NCBI GenBank assembly: GCA_013400115.1
Contig: VXBP01002702.1
Coordinates: forward strand, 1 to 64,000
Direction: 5' to 3'
Source: Rhinopomastus cyanomelas
Lineage: Eukaryota; Chordata; Aves; Bucerotiformes; Rhinopomastidae
Length of the DNA: 64,000 bases
Made by a program: the position numbers and the translations under genes. Shown piece after piece: positions 47,435 through 59,182 of the stretch (its first letter is position 1; the number at the start of each line of letters is the position of its first letter). Under the pieces are notes generated by a model, which saw nothing but the letters and a program-made list of their open reading frames with translations, made no database searches and had not been told where the DNA came from.

Positions 47435-47957
47435 CTGAGCTTGGAAGGGACCTCTCTTGTCTCATCGAAGGGAAGAGATCATAGAGTCTCACTCCCATAC
47501 TGTTGGCAGCAACACCTCTCCCCAGACCAGGCTGCCCACAGCCCCATCCAGCCTGGCCTTACACACTTCTAGGGATGGAGCAGCCACAACCTCCTTGGGG
47601 AACCTGTTCCAGCACCTCAGCACCCTCACAGGGAGGGATTTCTTCCTAAAATCTAATCTAAACCTGCCCTCTTGTTGTTTGGATCCATCCTCTTTCATCC
47701 TATCACTACAGGCCCTCGTAAAAAGTCCCTCCCCAGCTTTCCTGTAGCCCCTTCAGGTACTAGAAGCTGCCATAATGTTCCCTGTAGAGCCTTCTCTTCT
47801 CCAGGCTGAACAGCCCCAACACCCTCAACCTATCCCCACAGCACAGGGGCTCCAGCCCTCTGACCATCCTTGTGGCCTCCTCCACACTCTCTCCAACAAT
47901 TCCACATCCTTGTTATGCTAAGATCTCCAAAACCAGACGCAAGGCTTCAGTTCTTCC
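47435..47957 (-). mobile_element. CR1 fragment (CAGCCTCCTTGGG group)
   Basis: TTGGAAGGGACCTCTCTTG, TAGGGATGGAGCAGCCAC and TTCTCCAGGCTGAACAGCCC. Confidence 0.84.
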
Positions 47958-48368
47958 CTTTCCCCACCCCACAACTCAAAGCCATCAAAGAGGACATCTG
48001 GCTTATCTCTCCACTGCAGGGTGGAGGGTAGCAAAGAGCACATACTTAGACTCTCCGGGGTAGCCACTGCCTCTCTTAGCTGTCTCCTTAAGGCACTCTT
48101 AAAACGGTGGCTTGTGAAGGGGTGCAGGAAAGGAGTGTAAGTTACTCTGCCATAAAGAAAAACACAACCCTTTTTGAGCCAAGGTGTGGTCTTCCATCAC
48201 ACAAATTAACCAGAGTAAGGAGAAATTACTAAGTTCAATAGAAGTTCTAGAAACTCCTGAGTTTTTTTATTTTAAAGTGTAAAAATAGTGACAAGTGGAC
48301 ACTCTACATCCAGCAGTTGCGGTTAGATCGAGTATTTGGCACCAGACTGCCTCCTGCAATATTACAAG

Positions 48369-48866
48369 CCTGGGAAGACCTGCAGCAAGCCAAGATTCAC
48401 CCAGACTCTAAGGATGTTCCTTCCTGCAAAGCCAGCAGTTCCACCTTTGGCCCACAGCAAAGCAGAGGTGATCCATCTGCTCCATTCGCTGAAGCCTCTC
48501 AAGGCATCCGGACCAGATGTTGGGTAAATGAGTGGAACATGATTATCTGAACAACTCTCACAAACAAGCCAGCTGGAACTGCCTACCAGCTACAAACCTC
48601 CCACACGCTGCAGCCACTCACGTCTTCACATCAGAAGTGAGAGCATCGTGGCCATCCAGGCTCCATAAGGAGACACTTCCATTGCTTTAGCTGCAAACGT
48701 TATCGTCACTAACCATTTCTGAAGGTGGCAGATGTTTTTCAGGCAACATGTTGGAACTAGACGATGTCTAATGTTCCTTCCAACCTCAACCATTCTGACT
48801 CTTAGGACTTTCACTTTGAATATATTTAATTTACCCAAAATTTACCACGTCATACACTTCAGATAG
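48369..48866 (+). repeat. 498-bp duplicated segment, right copy
   Basis: Matches 10,194-10,691 with one mismatch. Here it is flanked by unique sequence on the left and by an ordinary CR1 tail on the right, and lies inside the largest AMOT intron. This makes it the likelier original location. No protein domain seen. Confidence 0.97.
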
Positions 48867-48928
48867 GGCTTTGACTAGGTGATCTTCTGAGGTCACTTCC
48901 AACCTCTAACGTTCTGTAATTCTGTGAA
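48867..48928 (+). mobile_element. CR1 3' end, truncated
   Basis: TTGACTAGGTGATCTTCTG, CACTTCCAACCTCTAACG and ATTCTGTG. Confidence 0.78.
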
Positions 48929-50463
48929 ATTAATCCAGATTTTTTTAGTTTAAAAAGGGTAAATCTGCTTAACAGGAAGTCAAAACGGAAAAGGAAACAA
49001 AAAAAAAAAGTGAAAACTTGCATTACAGGATGCAGCAACTAAAATATGCACCTCAGCTGCCAAACCTCTGGGTAAGAAACTCCACCCTCCTCTGCAGGAG
49101 GAGCTTGGAAAGTCCTGACAATTACAAGGATTAGTAACTTTGATTAAACCAGGAGAAATCAAAGGAATAATTGACAAACCGTTTCTGTATCTCGGTCACT
49201 GAACGTCACTAAGTCAAGCCAGTGTTTTTACAGACCCTCTAAAGGGAGGCCTGAGCTCGGAACTGCTCACTTGGCTCTTTGGCAAAGGCAACAAACAGAT
49301 CTGGGATTTGAGAGGTTCCCACAATGTAACACCAACGAGGCACCAACCGCTTTATAACCCTGAGTATTTCATTAACAAGTCAACTGTGAAACCTGAAACA
49401 GTGACTCTTTACCCCTTGCTTCCCCCTCATCTCTAGGAAATAGCAGAGTTACCTCCTGCTCCCTCACTGCAGCACTTCCATATTTATCTACAACAGGAAG
49501 GGTGGCACTTCCCGCACACCCTGTGATTTGAGCAAAGGTTGGAGGCAGGTGATCACAAGTCCTCACAAAGGGCATTTCACTGAGTACCAGCACACATGTG
49601 AGGTTTAAGTTATCATGCAATCTAGCCCACAGTTACTCACCCACTGCACTGTTTTACCCAGGCGGAAATACTGGGCAACTGCATTGAATCCAGTTCTCCC
49701 AGTAAAACCAAAGAGGTCCTCTGAAAAGAAAATATATTACCTCTAAAGGCTTCAGCTTGACTGGGATGGGGCCAATATCAGCATCTACACAGAGGTTCAG
49801 TCTGGCCTGGTGCTGTAACAGCACCTCTGCACACACTGATTGCAGGCATGTGAGCAGCTCCCAGGAAGCCACAAGGATCTCCTGTGTTCTTCAAGTCAGT
49901 CACACATCAGATTTTTGAGTGCTACAGGGTGCTGACACCTGAACAAGAGCCAAAGAGCTCTGATACAAAACAGGATTAAGTGACAGAAGAGTTTTAGAGC
50001 TAAAAAGAATCATGTCAGGTTTGTACCACCCAGTAAGCTAAAGCTCCCTGTCCTCCTGAACAACCGCGGTGCAAGGCAGGAGGATGCTGCAGTTGCAGGG
50101 ACTTGTTGGCTGAAGGTGGCTGGTGAAAATTCAGCCCTTCTCTGACTCTGCTCTCACAGTTTTGTGATTATCATTTTGATGGTACACAACCTGGTTCACC
50201 AGTGACAGACTGTCAACACTAAGCACTGCACAAATTAAGGCTCCTGATCCTTCAAGCTACCAGTTTGAGTTTGGGACTGCAGACAGACAGAAACACACAG
50301 GGCAGGACAAGCAGAGAGTCTCCAAGTTTCCACACCCCTGCCAACCATACCATGAGAATCTCAGTAAGGGAGGCTTCCAAGCAGCCTTGGCAGGGTTTGC
50401 ATTGAGGGTGACAAGCCAAGCCAAGAGGAGGTTTGCTTTGTATTGGGTTCATTCCTCCTCTCT

Positions 50464-50714
50464 TAAAACCATAGAATCATCCAGGCTGGGAAGGACCTCC
50501 AGGAACATCAAGTCCAGCCTTCAGCCCAACAGCTTCCTAACCCCTACACCATGGCATTAAGTGCTCTAGCTACTCAGTTTCTAAACACCTCCAGGGACAG
50601 TGACTCCAACACCTCCCTGGGCAGCCTGTTCTAGCGCCCAACCACTCTCTCAGCAAAGAACTTCTTCCTAAGATCCAATCTAAACCTCCTCTGACACAAC
50701 TTGAGGCCATAAAT
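50464..50714 (-). mobile_element. CR1 fragment
   Basis: CATAGAATCATCCAGGCTGG, CATCAAGTCCAGCCTTCAG and CAACTTGAGGCCA. Same group as 32.5 kb. Confidence 0.86.
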
Positions 50715-51605
50715 GCTCTCTTGGCACAACGGGACAGAGCGAAGTAGAAGCAGACCAGGGGAGGGTTTAAGGACTGTGTCTGAGGACAGAAAGATGCAGC
50801 TGGGTACAGGCACAGGGCTCTGCTGAGGATGATGGTAGGCAGGAAGACAGCAGAACTGAAGGAGGAGGGAACAAACATGCAATGGAGGAAGCATGCTTGG
50901 TCATGAGGCTTCCTCCAGAGGCTATGTGTGGAGGAAGAGTAGGAGTAAAGGAAGCAGAGGCTCGGAGTGGGAAATGGAGCCTCTGGGAGGAAAGGAGTAG
51001 GCAGGAGGAAAGAGGACTGACATAGTGATGCAGAAGGGCAGCAAGGTGAGAGCCGTGTGCGAGTGTCAGGGACAAGGCGACAAAAGAAACTGCTGTGAAA
51101 GCTGCCCTGCTAAGCAGCTCAAACGCATTAGCCCCTCTTGGGAGGAAAGGGCCAGAAAACAGACAGGGTCGTGCCCAGCTTCTTAAACACGCTGGGCACA
51201 GAGGGCGATCTGCACCATGCACCCCGATAACCTGGTGTAAGTGGAACATCTGGCAAGGGGACAAGCTGCATTTGTTTGATATTTGTTGAAAGTCCATCCA
51301 GATCTGAGTTTCTGCCAAGTCCAGGAGGTTGCCAGGGCTGGGACTGCAGCTCCAGTTCACTTGTATCAGTCGAAACAGAAAATGAAACACGGCTGCTTAG
51401 GCAAAAGCACTTCCAAGGAAAGGAAAGATTCACGGCTTATCTGCGCACAGCTGAGCGGTTCAGCTAACCAACAAAAGAGCTAAGCCGGTGCAAACAGCTT
51501 TGGAACCAGCAGATCTCCTTAGAACCTGCACAAGACAAACTCCTTCCCACAGCCACTCTTACTGGAACCCGAGCTACCCTCATGTCTATGTCCCAGTGTC
51601 CTCAC

Positions 51606-51751
51606 CTCCTCCTCCAGTTTCACCACCTTGGCCTGAGCATTGTTCAGAGCCTGGTCTCGGATCTCAATGTGTCTTCGTTGGTCCTCATTGGTGGAGCGTG
51701 CAGCAGCCAGCTCAATTTCCAGTTTCTCTTTTTCCCGCTGCGTTTCCTTGT
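51606..51751 (-). CDS. AMOT: AMOT exon w4: coiled-coil segment
   Basis: Completes codon 232 (Asn) and ends after residue 280. The sequence is KETQREKEKLEIELAAARS, then TNEDQRRHIEIRDQALNNAQ and AKVVKLEEE. It is highly charged and heptad-like, as expected for the long coiled coil. The acceptor is CTGATAG and the donor GAG|GTGAGG. The exon ends at phase 0. The next intron is the largest in the window (12.2 kb) and holds most of the intronic CR1 copies and one copy of the 498-bp duplication. Confidence 0.96.
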
Positions 51752-52373
51752 CTATCAGAACAAAGAGAGAGTTACCACAGGACAGCATTCGCTTCTACCC
51801 AGCATCCAGGAGCTTTTCACTCCAGAAGTGAAGATGGCATTGGGATGGCTCACAAAGAGAGGCAATGCAAATCTAGTGCTAAGGGGAGAAAGTAAACAGG
51901 ACATGGCTTTCAAGGAAGAGGAGTACTTGTAACCCTAAAAAACAAGCACAATGCCTTCAAGTAACGATGTGCTCGGAGAAGGAACAGAAGGTGCATCACT
52001 CCGTACAGTTAGGTAATTTGCCCTGATTATGCAAATGGTTAGTGAAACTTGGCACCTCTTCACCTCCGAGCTCTCAGTTTGGTAAACAAACTGGGTAATT
52101 TGACTATCTCATGCTGAGGAGAGGAGATGGCAGGCTTCTGTCCCTGAAAAACTCATGCTTCTTTTTTTCCACACCAACCCCAGAAACGGGAAGGCTGTTC
52201 TGCCCAGGGCATCTGTTCTACTTGTCCAAGTAACAGCCAGTTGTCCCGCTTTGCTGGCAGTACTGTCAGAGGAGTCAGAGAATAAGTGAGCAGTGAGAAC
52301 TCCTTGGTTTGAGGTAGACTGCGGACTATTGCCCTTGAAAGCAGCCTCCTGGGCCAGAACTGAGGCATAAGTA

Positions 52374-52620
52374 TTATAGAATCATAGATTAATTTCTGTT
52401 GAACATGATCTTTATGATCATCAAGTCCAACCATTAATCCAATTGGCCCAAGGCCACCGTTAAACCCTGCCCCTGAGCTCCAGATCTCCACCAATTTGAA
52501 ACGCATCCAGGGATGGCGATCCAACCCTCTCCCCGGGCAGCCTGTTCCAAGGCCTAAGGACCCTTTCCATGAAGAAGTCTTTCCTCAGGTCTAACCTATC
52601 TGTCTCCTGCAGATCAAGAA
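52374..52620 (-). mobile_element. CR1 fragment (CAAGGCCACC group)
   Basis: ATCATCAAGTCCAACCATT, CCAAGGCCACCGTTAAACC and GAAGAAGTCTTTCCTCAGG. Confidence 0.83.
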
Positions 52621-53865
52621 AACCTTTTGCCAAGCACTGACAGTTCATGTCTGATGCTTTAAAGCCACCCCAAGCACAGCAGCTGGTCCTTTTCTGCTGC
52701 TTTCCAGAAAGACCTAGACCCAGTAGGAGGCAGCTATGTTATATTGTGTGTTTCAGGAACAGGGCATCTGCCTTCATAGAAAACATAAATAAGATAAAAT
52801 GACTGGGGACTGGAGCCATTATCATCATGCAGAGATGGTAAAGCAAAGCCACAACAGAGAGCTGATGTTCCCTGTCCGTGTTGTCATTCTCAGCTCGAGC
52901 CAACCAGCTCCAATGATAAAATTAACACGTTTGCAGTCTACACAACCACAGAATCCTCCCTGCAGTGATCTACACCCAGCACTGATGACACCAGAGAAAC
53001 TGCATTCCAGAAAGCTATATCCCACGACAAAGGAATGAGGACAAGGAGTGGAAGGCTTGAAGAACAGGAACTAGATCCTGGGTGTTAGGCCAGACTGCAC
53101 ATGGAGTACACGGGCCCATTTGTGCAAGCATGTGCAGAACTATATTTACAGGCCCACAATTATTCCCTTTCTACTGCCAGCAGAGAGCCAGGAGCAAAGC
53201 TCTAGCAACACAGAGAAGCTAAAGATTCCCTCCTGTTAGGGGAATCAATGCAGCCCACACACAGTTTACAAAACAAATGTGTCCACCCGCAGCACCCAGA
53301 GCTCTGCAGAGCAGACCCTCACTGCAGCTCAGAGCTGCCTGTGACATAAAACACAAGGACAAAGGCCACTGCCACCATCTGACCACAAGCCTCAAAGGCT
53401 ACCCCGCTAGCCTCAACACGAAACTAAACTCACTGACTTTCCCGTGTCACCAGGGGGTTTTCAATTCACACCCCAATGGCCATCCATGACGAATAGGCTA
53501 AAGACAACACAAGACACTAATCCCAGCTCTTGTTGCAGCAGAAGCGAATGTTACACCACAGAAAATCTCTATTTTGCAATTTTATTGCGTTAGCTTTTTA
53601 TATAATGACTGGAGAAAAGCGAGCACTGTCAGGAGGGTGGAGCACACTATGGGCTGACCACAGCGTGTCGTGGCCGTCAGCCTCAAGACATTTCAGTACA
53701 AAGGAAAAGCAGCGTTTCGCATCCATCATTCTGGTTTGCCTCGTGATAAAACCACTGCTGAGGACAGAATTCACAACCCTCACCCAGCATCGAAGAGTGC
53801 AGCCAGTGCTCATCCCCTTTATTTTTGCTGATCCGGATCAGGCAGTGGTAAATCAAAGAGCAAAA

Positions 53866-54130
53866 GAATCACAGAACATTAGGGATTGGAAGGGACCACA
53901 AAAGATCAGCCAGTCCAATCCTCCTGCCACAGCAGGATCACCTAGATCCAGTTGCACAAGAACATATCCAGGCGGGTTTGAAACATTTCCAGAGAAGGAG
54001 ACTCCACAACCCCACGGGGCAGCCCCTTCCAGTGCTCTGTCACCCTCACTGTGAAGAAGTTCCTTCTCATATTGACGTGGAACCTCCTGTGTTCCAGCTT
54101 CCACTCACTGCCCCTTGTCCTATCATTAGA
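53866..54130 (-). mobile_element. CR1 fragment
   Basis: CACAGAACATTAGGGATTGG to TGCCCCTTGTCCTATCATTA. Confidence 0.88.
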
Positions 54131-54485
54131 GACCTACTAATGAGACCTCCAGTCCCACTGCCTGTAACTCATGCCAGGACTCCTGTCAGCCTGGAAATGC
54201 TTAATTCCAGAGCTCTCAGGGAATGATTTTATGGAAAGATGATCGGGGGTAAATACCAACTTTACAGTTTAACTGCAAAGTGTTTTTTCTCCAAAACCTC
54301 TAGTAAATGTTGTAGGATGGACTCTGCACTCCAACAGAAAAGGAATTCTTGAATCCCTCCTCCTGTCTGCACTGCCAGCTTTGGTCTGCCCTGATCCTGA
54401 TCTCATCTGTGCTCAACTCCTGCTCTGTTACCCTCCCAGGATGACGGAAGCGCTTTTGCTGTCCCATAATGATTGTGTAACTCAC

Positions 54486-54578
54486 TTTGTGCAAAGAGCT
54501 GAGAGATGGTTTTCCGATTGTCTTCAGACCCCTCAAATTCCTTCTCTGCAAGCTGTTTGTTGGCCGTCTCCATACGCT
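54486..54578 (-). CDS. AMOT: AMOT exon w3: coiled-coil segment
   Basis: A 93-bp exon that completes codon 201 (Glu) and runs to residue 231, leaving one base for codon 232. It encodes RMETANKQLAEKEFEGSED followed by NRKTISQLFAQ, one of the most conserved blocks of the family. The acceptor is TTTTGCAG and the donor CAAA|GTGAGT. The open frame extends on both sides into intron, but only the part between these splice sites matches the family. Confidence 0.95.
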
Positions 54579-56242
54579 CTGCAAAAGTTTTCAAGCAAAG
54601 GAACACTAGCTCGTTAAAAACTCTCAAGTAATGTCTGCTCAGGATGTTTCTAACACCAGCTTCGGGGAATGGATCTCCAAGATCTACACAGGCAAAAATG
54701 AAGAGCCTCCAGAAACCCAGCTCTCGCTTCCCAAATGTTCCTAATTATGTCCTTGAAAAGCATTCTCAGTGCAACACAACAGGTTAAATCAAGTTCCCAA
54801 GGAGTGATACTGAACAATTAGCCTAAGAAGCTGATTTTTTCCCTGTTTTTACAGATGTTAAGCCACTTCAATTCTTCCACACAAATAAATCTCACTGTGC
54901 AATTAAAAGATTCCCTTACAACTCTCTACTAATTCTTAATAGCAGATTAAATCACTCTTTTCCAATTACCTGGCATTAGGGAAAAGTGCAAAACCCTAAA
55001 GACAGCTGAACAGTCCTGCTGCTGCAGGCTGTTAGAAATTGGTATCAGCCTGTGAAAGTCAGAATGAGCTGTTTATGCTGTGTTTCATTACGAATAAGAT
55101 GATTTAATGCAGGCTGTTGTGTACTGTGCTTCTCGATAGCACCAGGCACTCTATGGCCTAACTTCTTTAAACACTCAAACATCTCCAAACCGCAGATGTT
55201 TTTTGCCTAATAAACTAACACTTAAACTTTTACCCACGTTGAGGTTAAAACCATACCCACATCACTCTCCACCAACAGCCATCATGCTCCCTCGGCCTCT
55301 TAGCAAAAGCCAGACGCTAATAACATCTCGCTGGAAAAGGAAGGGAGATCCGAAAAACCAGATGCCTACACTGATAAGGCCTGACAAGACCTTCAGGAAG
55401 AACAGTGAGTCTGCAGTTTGTATGTCAGTGCAAAGGGGTCACTGGACAGGAAATCAAGGGAACATGCCCAGTGTGGGATTAGGCAGTCAGTAAAACGTCT
55501 CCGTAGTCGTATAACCCGAACAAATTGTACAAATTGTGTGTCAGCTGTAAGGCAAGAGAGAATTCCAGCCGTGCATCTGGTTTATGGCATTTGCCTTATC
55601 GCATGGTTCTTCTCAATGAGAAACAGCCTGGAAATGAGACCACAGTCCTCGCCTAAACCTTGTCTTTTCAAGGCTCCCAGCAAGCGCTTGAAACCTCAGA
55701 CTACTGATCCTACCTGAACAGCCCATCATCTTCTAGTCATGACAGCAGAGACAGTGAACTGGGCAGCAAAATTCTGTCCATTACAGAACCACAGAACATC
55801 AGGGATCGGAAGTGACCTCAAAAGATCATCCAGTCCAATCACCCTGCCACAGCAGGATCACCTAGACCACATTGCAAAGGAACATATCCAGATAGGTTTT
55901 AAACTTCTCCAGAGAAGGTGACTCCACAACTCCCCAGGGCAACCCATTCCAATGCTCTGTCACCCTCACCGAGAAGAAGGTCCTTCTGATATTTATATGG
56001 AACCTCCAATGTTCCAGCTCACATCCATTACCGCTTGTCCTATCATTGGGTGCCCCTGAGCAGAGCCTGGTTCCATCCTCCTGACAGCCACCCTTTCCAT
56101 ATTGATCAACATTAATGGGGTCACCCCTCAGTCTCTATTTCTCCAAGCTCAAGAAACCCAGCTCCCTCAGCCTTTCCTCATCAGGGAGATGTTTCACTCC
56201 CTTCAACCCACACTGAAGAGCACAAGTTTTTACATCACTCAC
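54579..56242 (-). other. AMOT intron w2-w3
   Basis: GT-AG intron of 1.7 kb. A CR1 (55,782-56,206) lies next to exon w2. Positions 54,579-55,781 hold nothing recognised. Confidence 0.85.
55782..56206 (-). mobile_element. CR1 fragment next to AMOT exon w2
   Basis: ACAGAACATCAGGGATCGG through ATTGATCAACATTAATGGG to CTTTCCTCATCAGGGAGATG. Ends about 37 bp from the exon. Confidence 0.88.
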
Positions 56243-56387
56243 CTCTGAGATCTCTGTTGAAATCGTGAAGCCTACGAATTTCTCCTTCCAACTTGTTCCT
56301 CATGGCCTTTTCCAGGGCATCCCGCTTTGAGGATGATTTCTCCAGGTTTTTGTACGCTTCTGAAACCTGCTGAATTTCTGTTTCCAG
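56243..56387 (-). CDS. AMOT: AMOT exon w2: coiled-coil segment
   Basis: Residues 153-200 plus the first base of codon 201. The sequence runs LETEIQQVSEAYKNLEKSSS, then KRDALEKAMRNKLEGEIRRL and HDFNRDLR. This charged, heptad-like stretch is part of the angiomotin coiled-coil homology region, which binds phosphoinositides and deforms membranes in this family. The acceptor is CACTGCAG and the donor AGAG|GTGAGT, a full consensus. The exon starts at codon phase 0 and ends at phase 1. A CR1 in gene-sense orientation ends 37 bp downstream of this exon, so the element lies just inside the following intron. Confidence 0.95.
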
Positions 56388-58226
56388 CTGCAGTGGGAGT
56401 GAAAACAAGCTCTTACTGTTTTATACTAGGATTCTTTTTGTTTGGTCTCAGATCATTTTCTCTAAGGAAAACCTCTCAGGTTTGTTACGGACCCCTCTGT
56501 ATGAAGAATACCATGGGCTGAAATGAAGATCTGGACTCTTCTTCCAGATGCTGTGATCAGAACATTGTTCACAGAATCATTCAGGTTGGAAAAGACCCTT
56601 GGGATCCAGTCCAACCATCAGCCTCACTCTGCAAGGTCACCCCTGAACCACATCCCCCAATACTACATCTAAGCGACTTTTAAACTCTTCCAGGGATGGG
56701 GACTCAACCCATCCCAGTGCCTGACCACTCTCTCCAGGAAGAATTTTTTCCTGATGTCCAAGTCTAACCCTCCCATGTTGGAGCCCTTCCCTCTGCTTCT
56801 GTCACTACTGATCTGTGGGAAGAGACCAGCACCAACATCTCTACAGTGTCCCTTCACACAGTTGTAGAGAGAGATGAGGTCTCCCCTCAGCCTCCTCTTC
56901 CTCAAACTAAACAGCCCCAACTCTCTCCATCTCTCCTCATCAAATTGATTCTCCAGGCTCTTCCCCAGCTTCGTTGCCCTCCTCTGCCCTCGCTCCAGCC
57001 CCTCGATGTCTCCCTCATACTGAGGTGCCCAAAAGCAAACTGAAGAAGCACAGCTAGGTGTTTTTGCTAAGGCTGGGACAGTCTGACACTGCTGTTAGCT
57101 TGGGAAGAAAATTCCCCCAAAACATTTCTATAAACATTTCTATAAATAGCATTTATATAAATGGAAAGGGAAATATGGATCCACATAAGGGTAAACCCCA
57201 TCAGCGTTGTCTGCAGTCAGGGATCAAGAGCAGGTTGGGGGGAAGCACATCTTTATCCTTCTTTCCCTCTCAGGAAGCTGTCAAACCTTTCTCTAAAGCA
57301 CTTCCTGTCCAGGAACCTTCCAAATACAACAAAAGGAAGATACTTCCCTGGAAATGGGTAACACTGGGAGTAATGAGTGTGGAAAGGCACAGTGGCCACC
57401 TCAGTTCAAGCATTCTAATCAGTCACACATTCTTACAGGCCTGGAGCACAGCAAGGCCCACAAAGTCCTAAATTTCAAGTCGCATCAGCCTTTTCACAGC
57501 CTCAAGGCAAAGCTGACCTGCTGCGCTGCGTGGCTTTAACGCTCTGGTCATCAAGAAGTGATTTCTTTGAATAGTAACACAAACACCTCTACACCAGTTT
57601 GTTAATGATGGCCCTCACCGGGATTTTCTTCAGCGTTTTAGTATCACTTAATCTACTGGTGTCATCAAACCAAAGGTAGACAATAGCTGAATTCAAATCA
57701 TTACGATTTCATGGAAGTTTTGTGGCACTGAGTGACAAAAGAAGGGTTAGTCTCAGTCCTGCAATCCTAGGGTCTTAAATGCAGCCACAGGAGCAGGACC
57801 TACCCTGCATAATGTCCTGCCAACCAGTTATGGATCTATGTCCATGACTGTGGTCTCATAACATTCAAAACAGGCTCTTCCTACAGTCTCTGAAGTCTTC
57901 TAGACCAAACAGAAAATCAAGCCGGGTCGTAAGAGCACTAAATTTAATTGAACCAAGTGTGCCAAGAGTTGGCCTCTTCACGACAGCTGATGAGGACATT
58001 CTTTCGAGCAAGCTCAGGAAGCTGTTAGAATAAAACTGAAGAGTGGACTCTTCTGATAAAGGTAAGCTGCTGCCCAAAGGGACAGGATCCAGACTAATCA
58101 ATCTACATATAAAAGACTCAAAGGAGACAATCACCCCTTAGTCAAGGAATGTAACAGCAGCAGATGAGATAATTCAATTACAGACAGCCTCACACAGGAG
58201 AGTGTCTGATAACCAAAAACACCCAC
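56388..58226 (-). other. AMOT intron w1-w2
   Basis: GT-AG intron of 1.8 kb. It holds a CR1 at 56,568-57,036. A small AT-rich direct repeat (ACATTTCTATAA twice) lies near 57,125-57,150. The rest is unremarkable. Confidence 0.85.
56568..57036 (-). mobile_element. CR1 fragment (ACCCCTAAACCAG group)
   Basis: CACAGAATCATTCAGGTTGG, CTCTGCAAGGTCACCCC and CGATGTCTCCCTCATACTG. Third member of the group at 1.2 and 25.6 kb. Confidence 0.88.
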
Positions 58227-58683
58227 CTTCTGCAGCCGAGCTACCTTCTCATAGCACCCGTCCAGCTCCTGCCGTAGAGACCGGTTCTCCTCAGACAGGA
58301 TTTCCACCATCTGTTGGGCCCTAGAGACTATGGCAAAAGGATCTACTTGCATCTGCTGGTATGGGGAAGGTATCTGCTGAGCCCGGGACATCACTGAGTA
58401 GGAATCTCCTTGCTGCTGCTGCTGTGGGCCTAGGAAGGGCTGGCATAGTCGGTACAGATCTCCCTGATGGACTTGGTTGGACAAGAACGGCTGCTGGGTC
58501 CGGGACACCACACCAGGATCTCCCTGGCTTGGAGTCAGAGGTGGCTGATGCTGGGAAGGAGACAACCTGGATGGTGGCGGAGACTGAAGCAAAGTCAAAG
58601 ACCCCAGGGATGTCAAGGAAGAAGTTGGGCTGTGGTGGTGAGGTGGTCTTTGTTGTAACTGCAGCTGCACATCTGGGTTCTGC
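58227..58683 (-). CDS. AMOT: AMOT exon w1: Pro/Gln-rich linker, p80-type start, first coiled coil
   Basis: Residues 1-152. The first part is rich in Pro, Ser and Gln (RPPHHHSPTSSLTS, then a run of five Gln), matching the low-complexity linker of the long isoform. At residue 98 (ATG at 58,391-58,389) comes MSRAQQ, aligning with the human p80 initiator. VDPFAIVSRAQQMVEIL and the start of the coiled coil (EENRSLRQELDGCYEKV) follow, ending at LQK. The donor is AAG|GTGGGT. The acceptor offers two AGs four bases apart, after 58,684 or after 58,680. I chose the outer one, but only the upstream exon's phase can decide. The exon is therefore 457 or 453 bp. For the long isoform it is internal; for the short isoform it holds the start codon. 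Confidence 0.93.
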
Positions 58684-59089
58684 CTGAAAAACAGAGAGCA
58701 GAAGCTCCATCAAAGTCATGCAGCACAAAACCCGTGGCAAGGTGAGGGACGGCCCCATGTTGCTCCTGTGCCCAGGTCTTCCCACACAAAACTCATGTGT
58801 GAGTTTTGCCTCATTTTTGCTAGGGTAGTATTAAAAAAACTCTTCAAAATCAAATCACTATCAGAAAATATTCTCCTCCCATCCTCAGCTCTACGCTGGC
58901 GTGTCAGCACTACAGACTTCTGAAATACCAACCATCATGCTGGTCAACTGAGACAGATAAGGACCTGAACACCAGCCTAAAAACCAGAAGCAGCATTTTG
59001 ATTCAGCACCACCCCCAGTCCTACTCTGTAGGTATGTTTATAGCTCCTAACAGTAACTTTTGGAGGATATTAAAGACAGATCATAAGAC

Positions 59090-59182
59090 TCACAGAATCA
59101 TCTTGGCTGGAAAGGATCGCCAGGATCAGCAAGTCCAGCAGATCTAGCAACCTCCAACATGCTTGAGTTCATCAAAAACTTA
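59090..59182 (-). mobile_element. Diverged CR1 3' end
   Basis: CACAGAATCATCTTGGCTGG and AGCAAGTCCAGCAGATC. Degraded beyond that. Confidence 0.65.

Larger units (their letters stand above)
39442..51605 (-). other. AMOT intron w4-w5 (largest)
   Basis: GT-AG intron of 12.2 kb with about a dozen CR1 fragments, including a reverse-transcriptase remnant at 45.8 kb, one N (46,269) and the right copy of the 498-bp duplication. Stretches 40,073-41,439, 43,086-45,616 and 48,929-50,463 show no recognisable feature. Confidence 0.85.
51752..54485 (-). other. AMOT intron w3-w4
   Basis: GT-AG intron of 2.7 kb with two gene-sense CR1 ends (52.4 and 53.9 kb). The rest is unique sequence without an identified feature. 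Confidence 0.85.
32320..58683 (-). other. AMOT: AMOT gene, 3' portion: ten coding exons of angiomotin
   Basis: Ten exons on the minus strand read in one continuous phase into the C-terminal 620 residues of angiomotin, a scaffold of cell junctions and the Hippo/YAP pathway. Identification rests on the coiled-coil core (for example ETANKQLAEKE, KKKQVYVEKVEKMQQ), the Angiomotin_C-type region (KEERILALEADMTKWEQ, KDAMIKVLQQRSRKE) and the tail EMVEYLI. These fit AMOT better than AMOTL1 (tail resembling EMMEVLI as I recall it) or AMOTL2. Residue numbers in the exon entries count from the first complete codon in the window. The exon(s) carrying the p130 N-terminus, with the PPxY YAP-binding and LATS sites, lie beyond position 64,000. 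Gene span without UTRs. Confidence 0.96.

Noticed and set aside
50767..51390. 207-residue open frame, minus strand, near AMOT exon w4
   Set aside because: It lies wholly in the w4-w5 intron, has no resemblance to angiomotin, and the exon phases leave no room for it.
32320..58683. Assignment to AMOTL1 or AMOTL2
   Set aside because: The tail EYLI, the block SEYNATALMELL and the STQT region agree with AMOT; the paralogues differ at these places as I know them.
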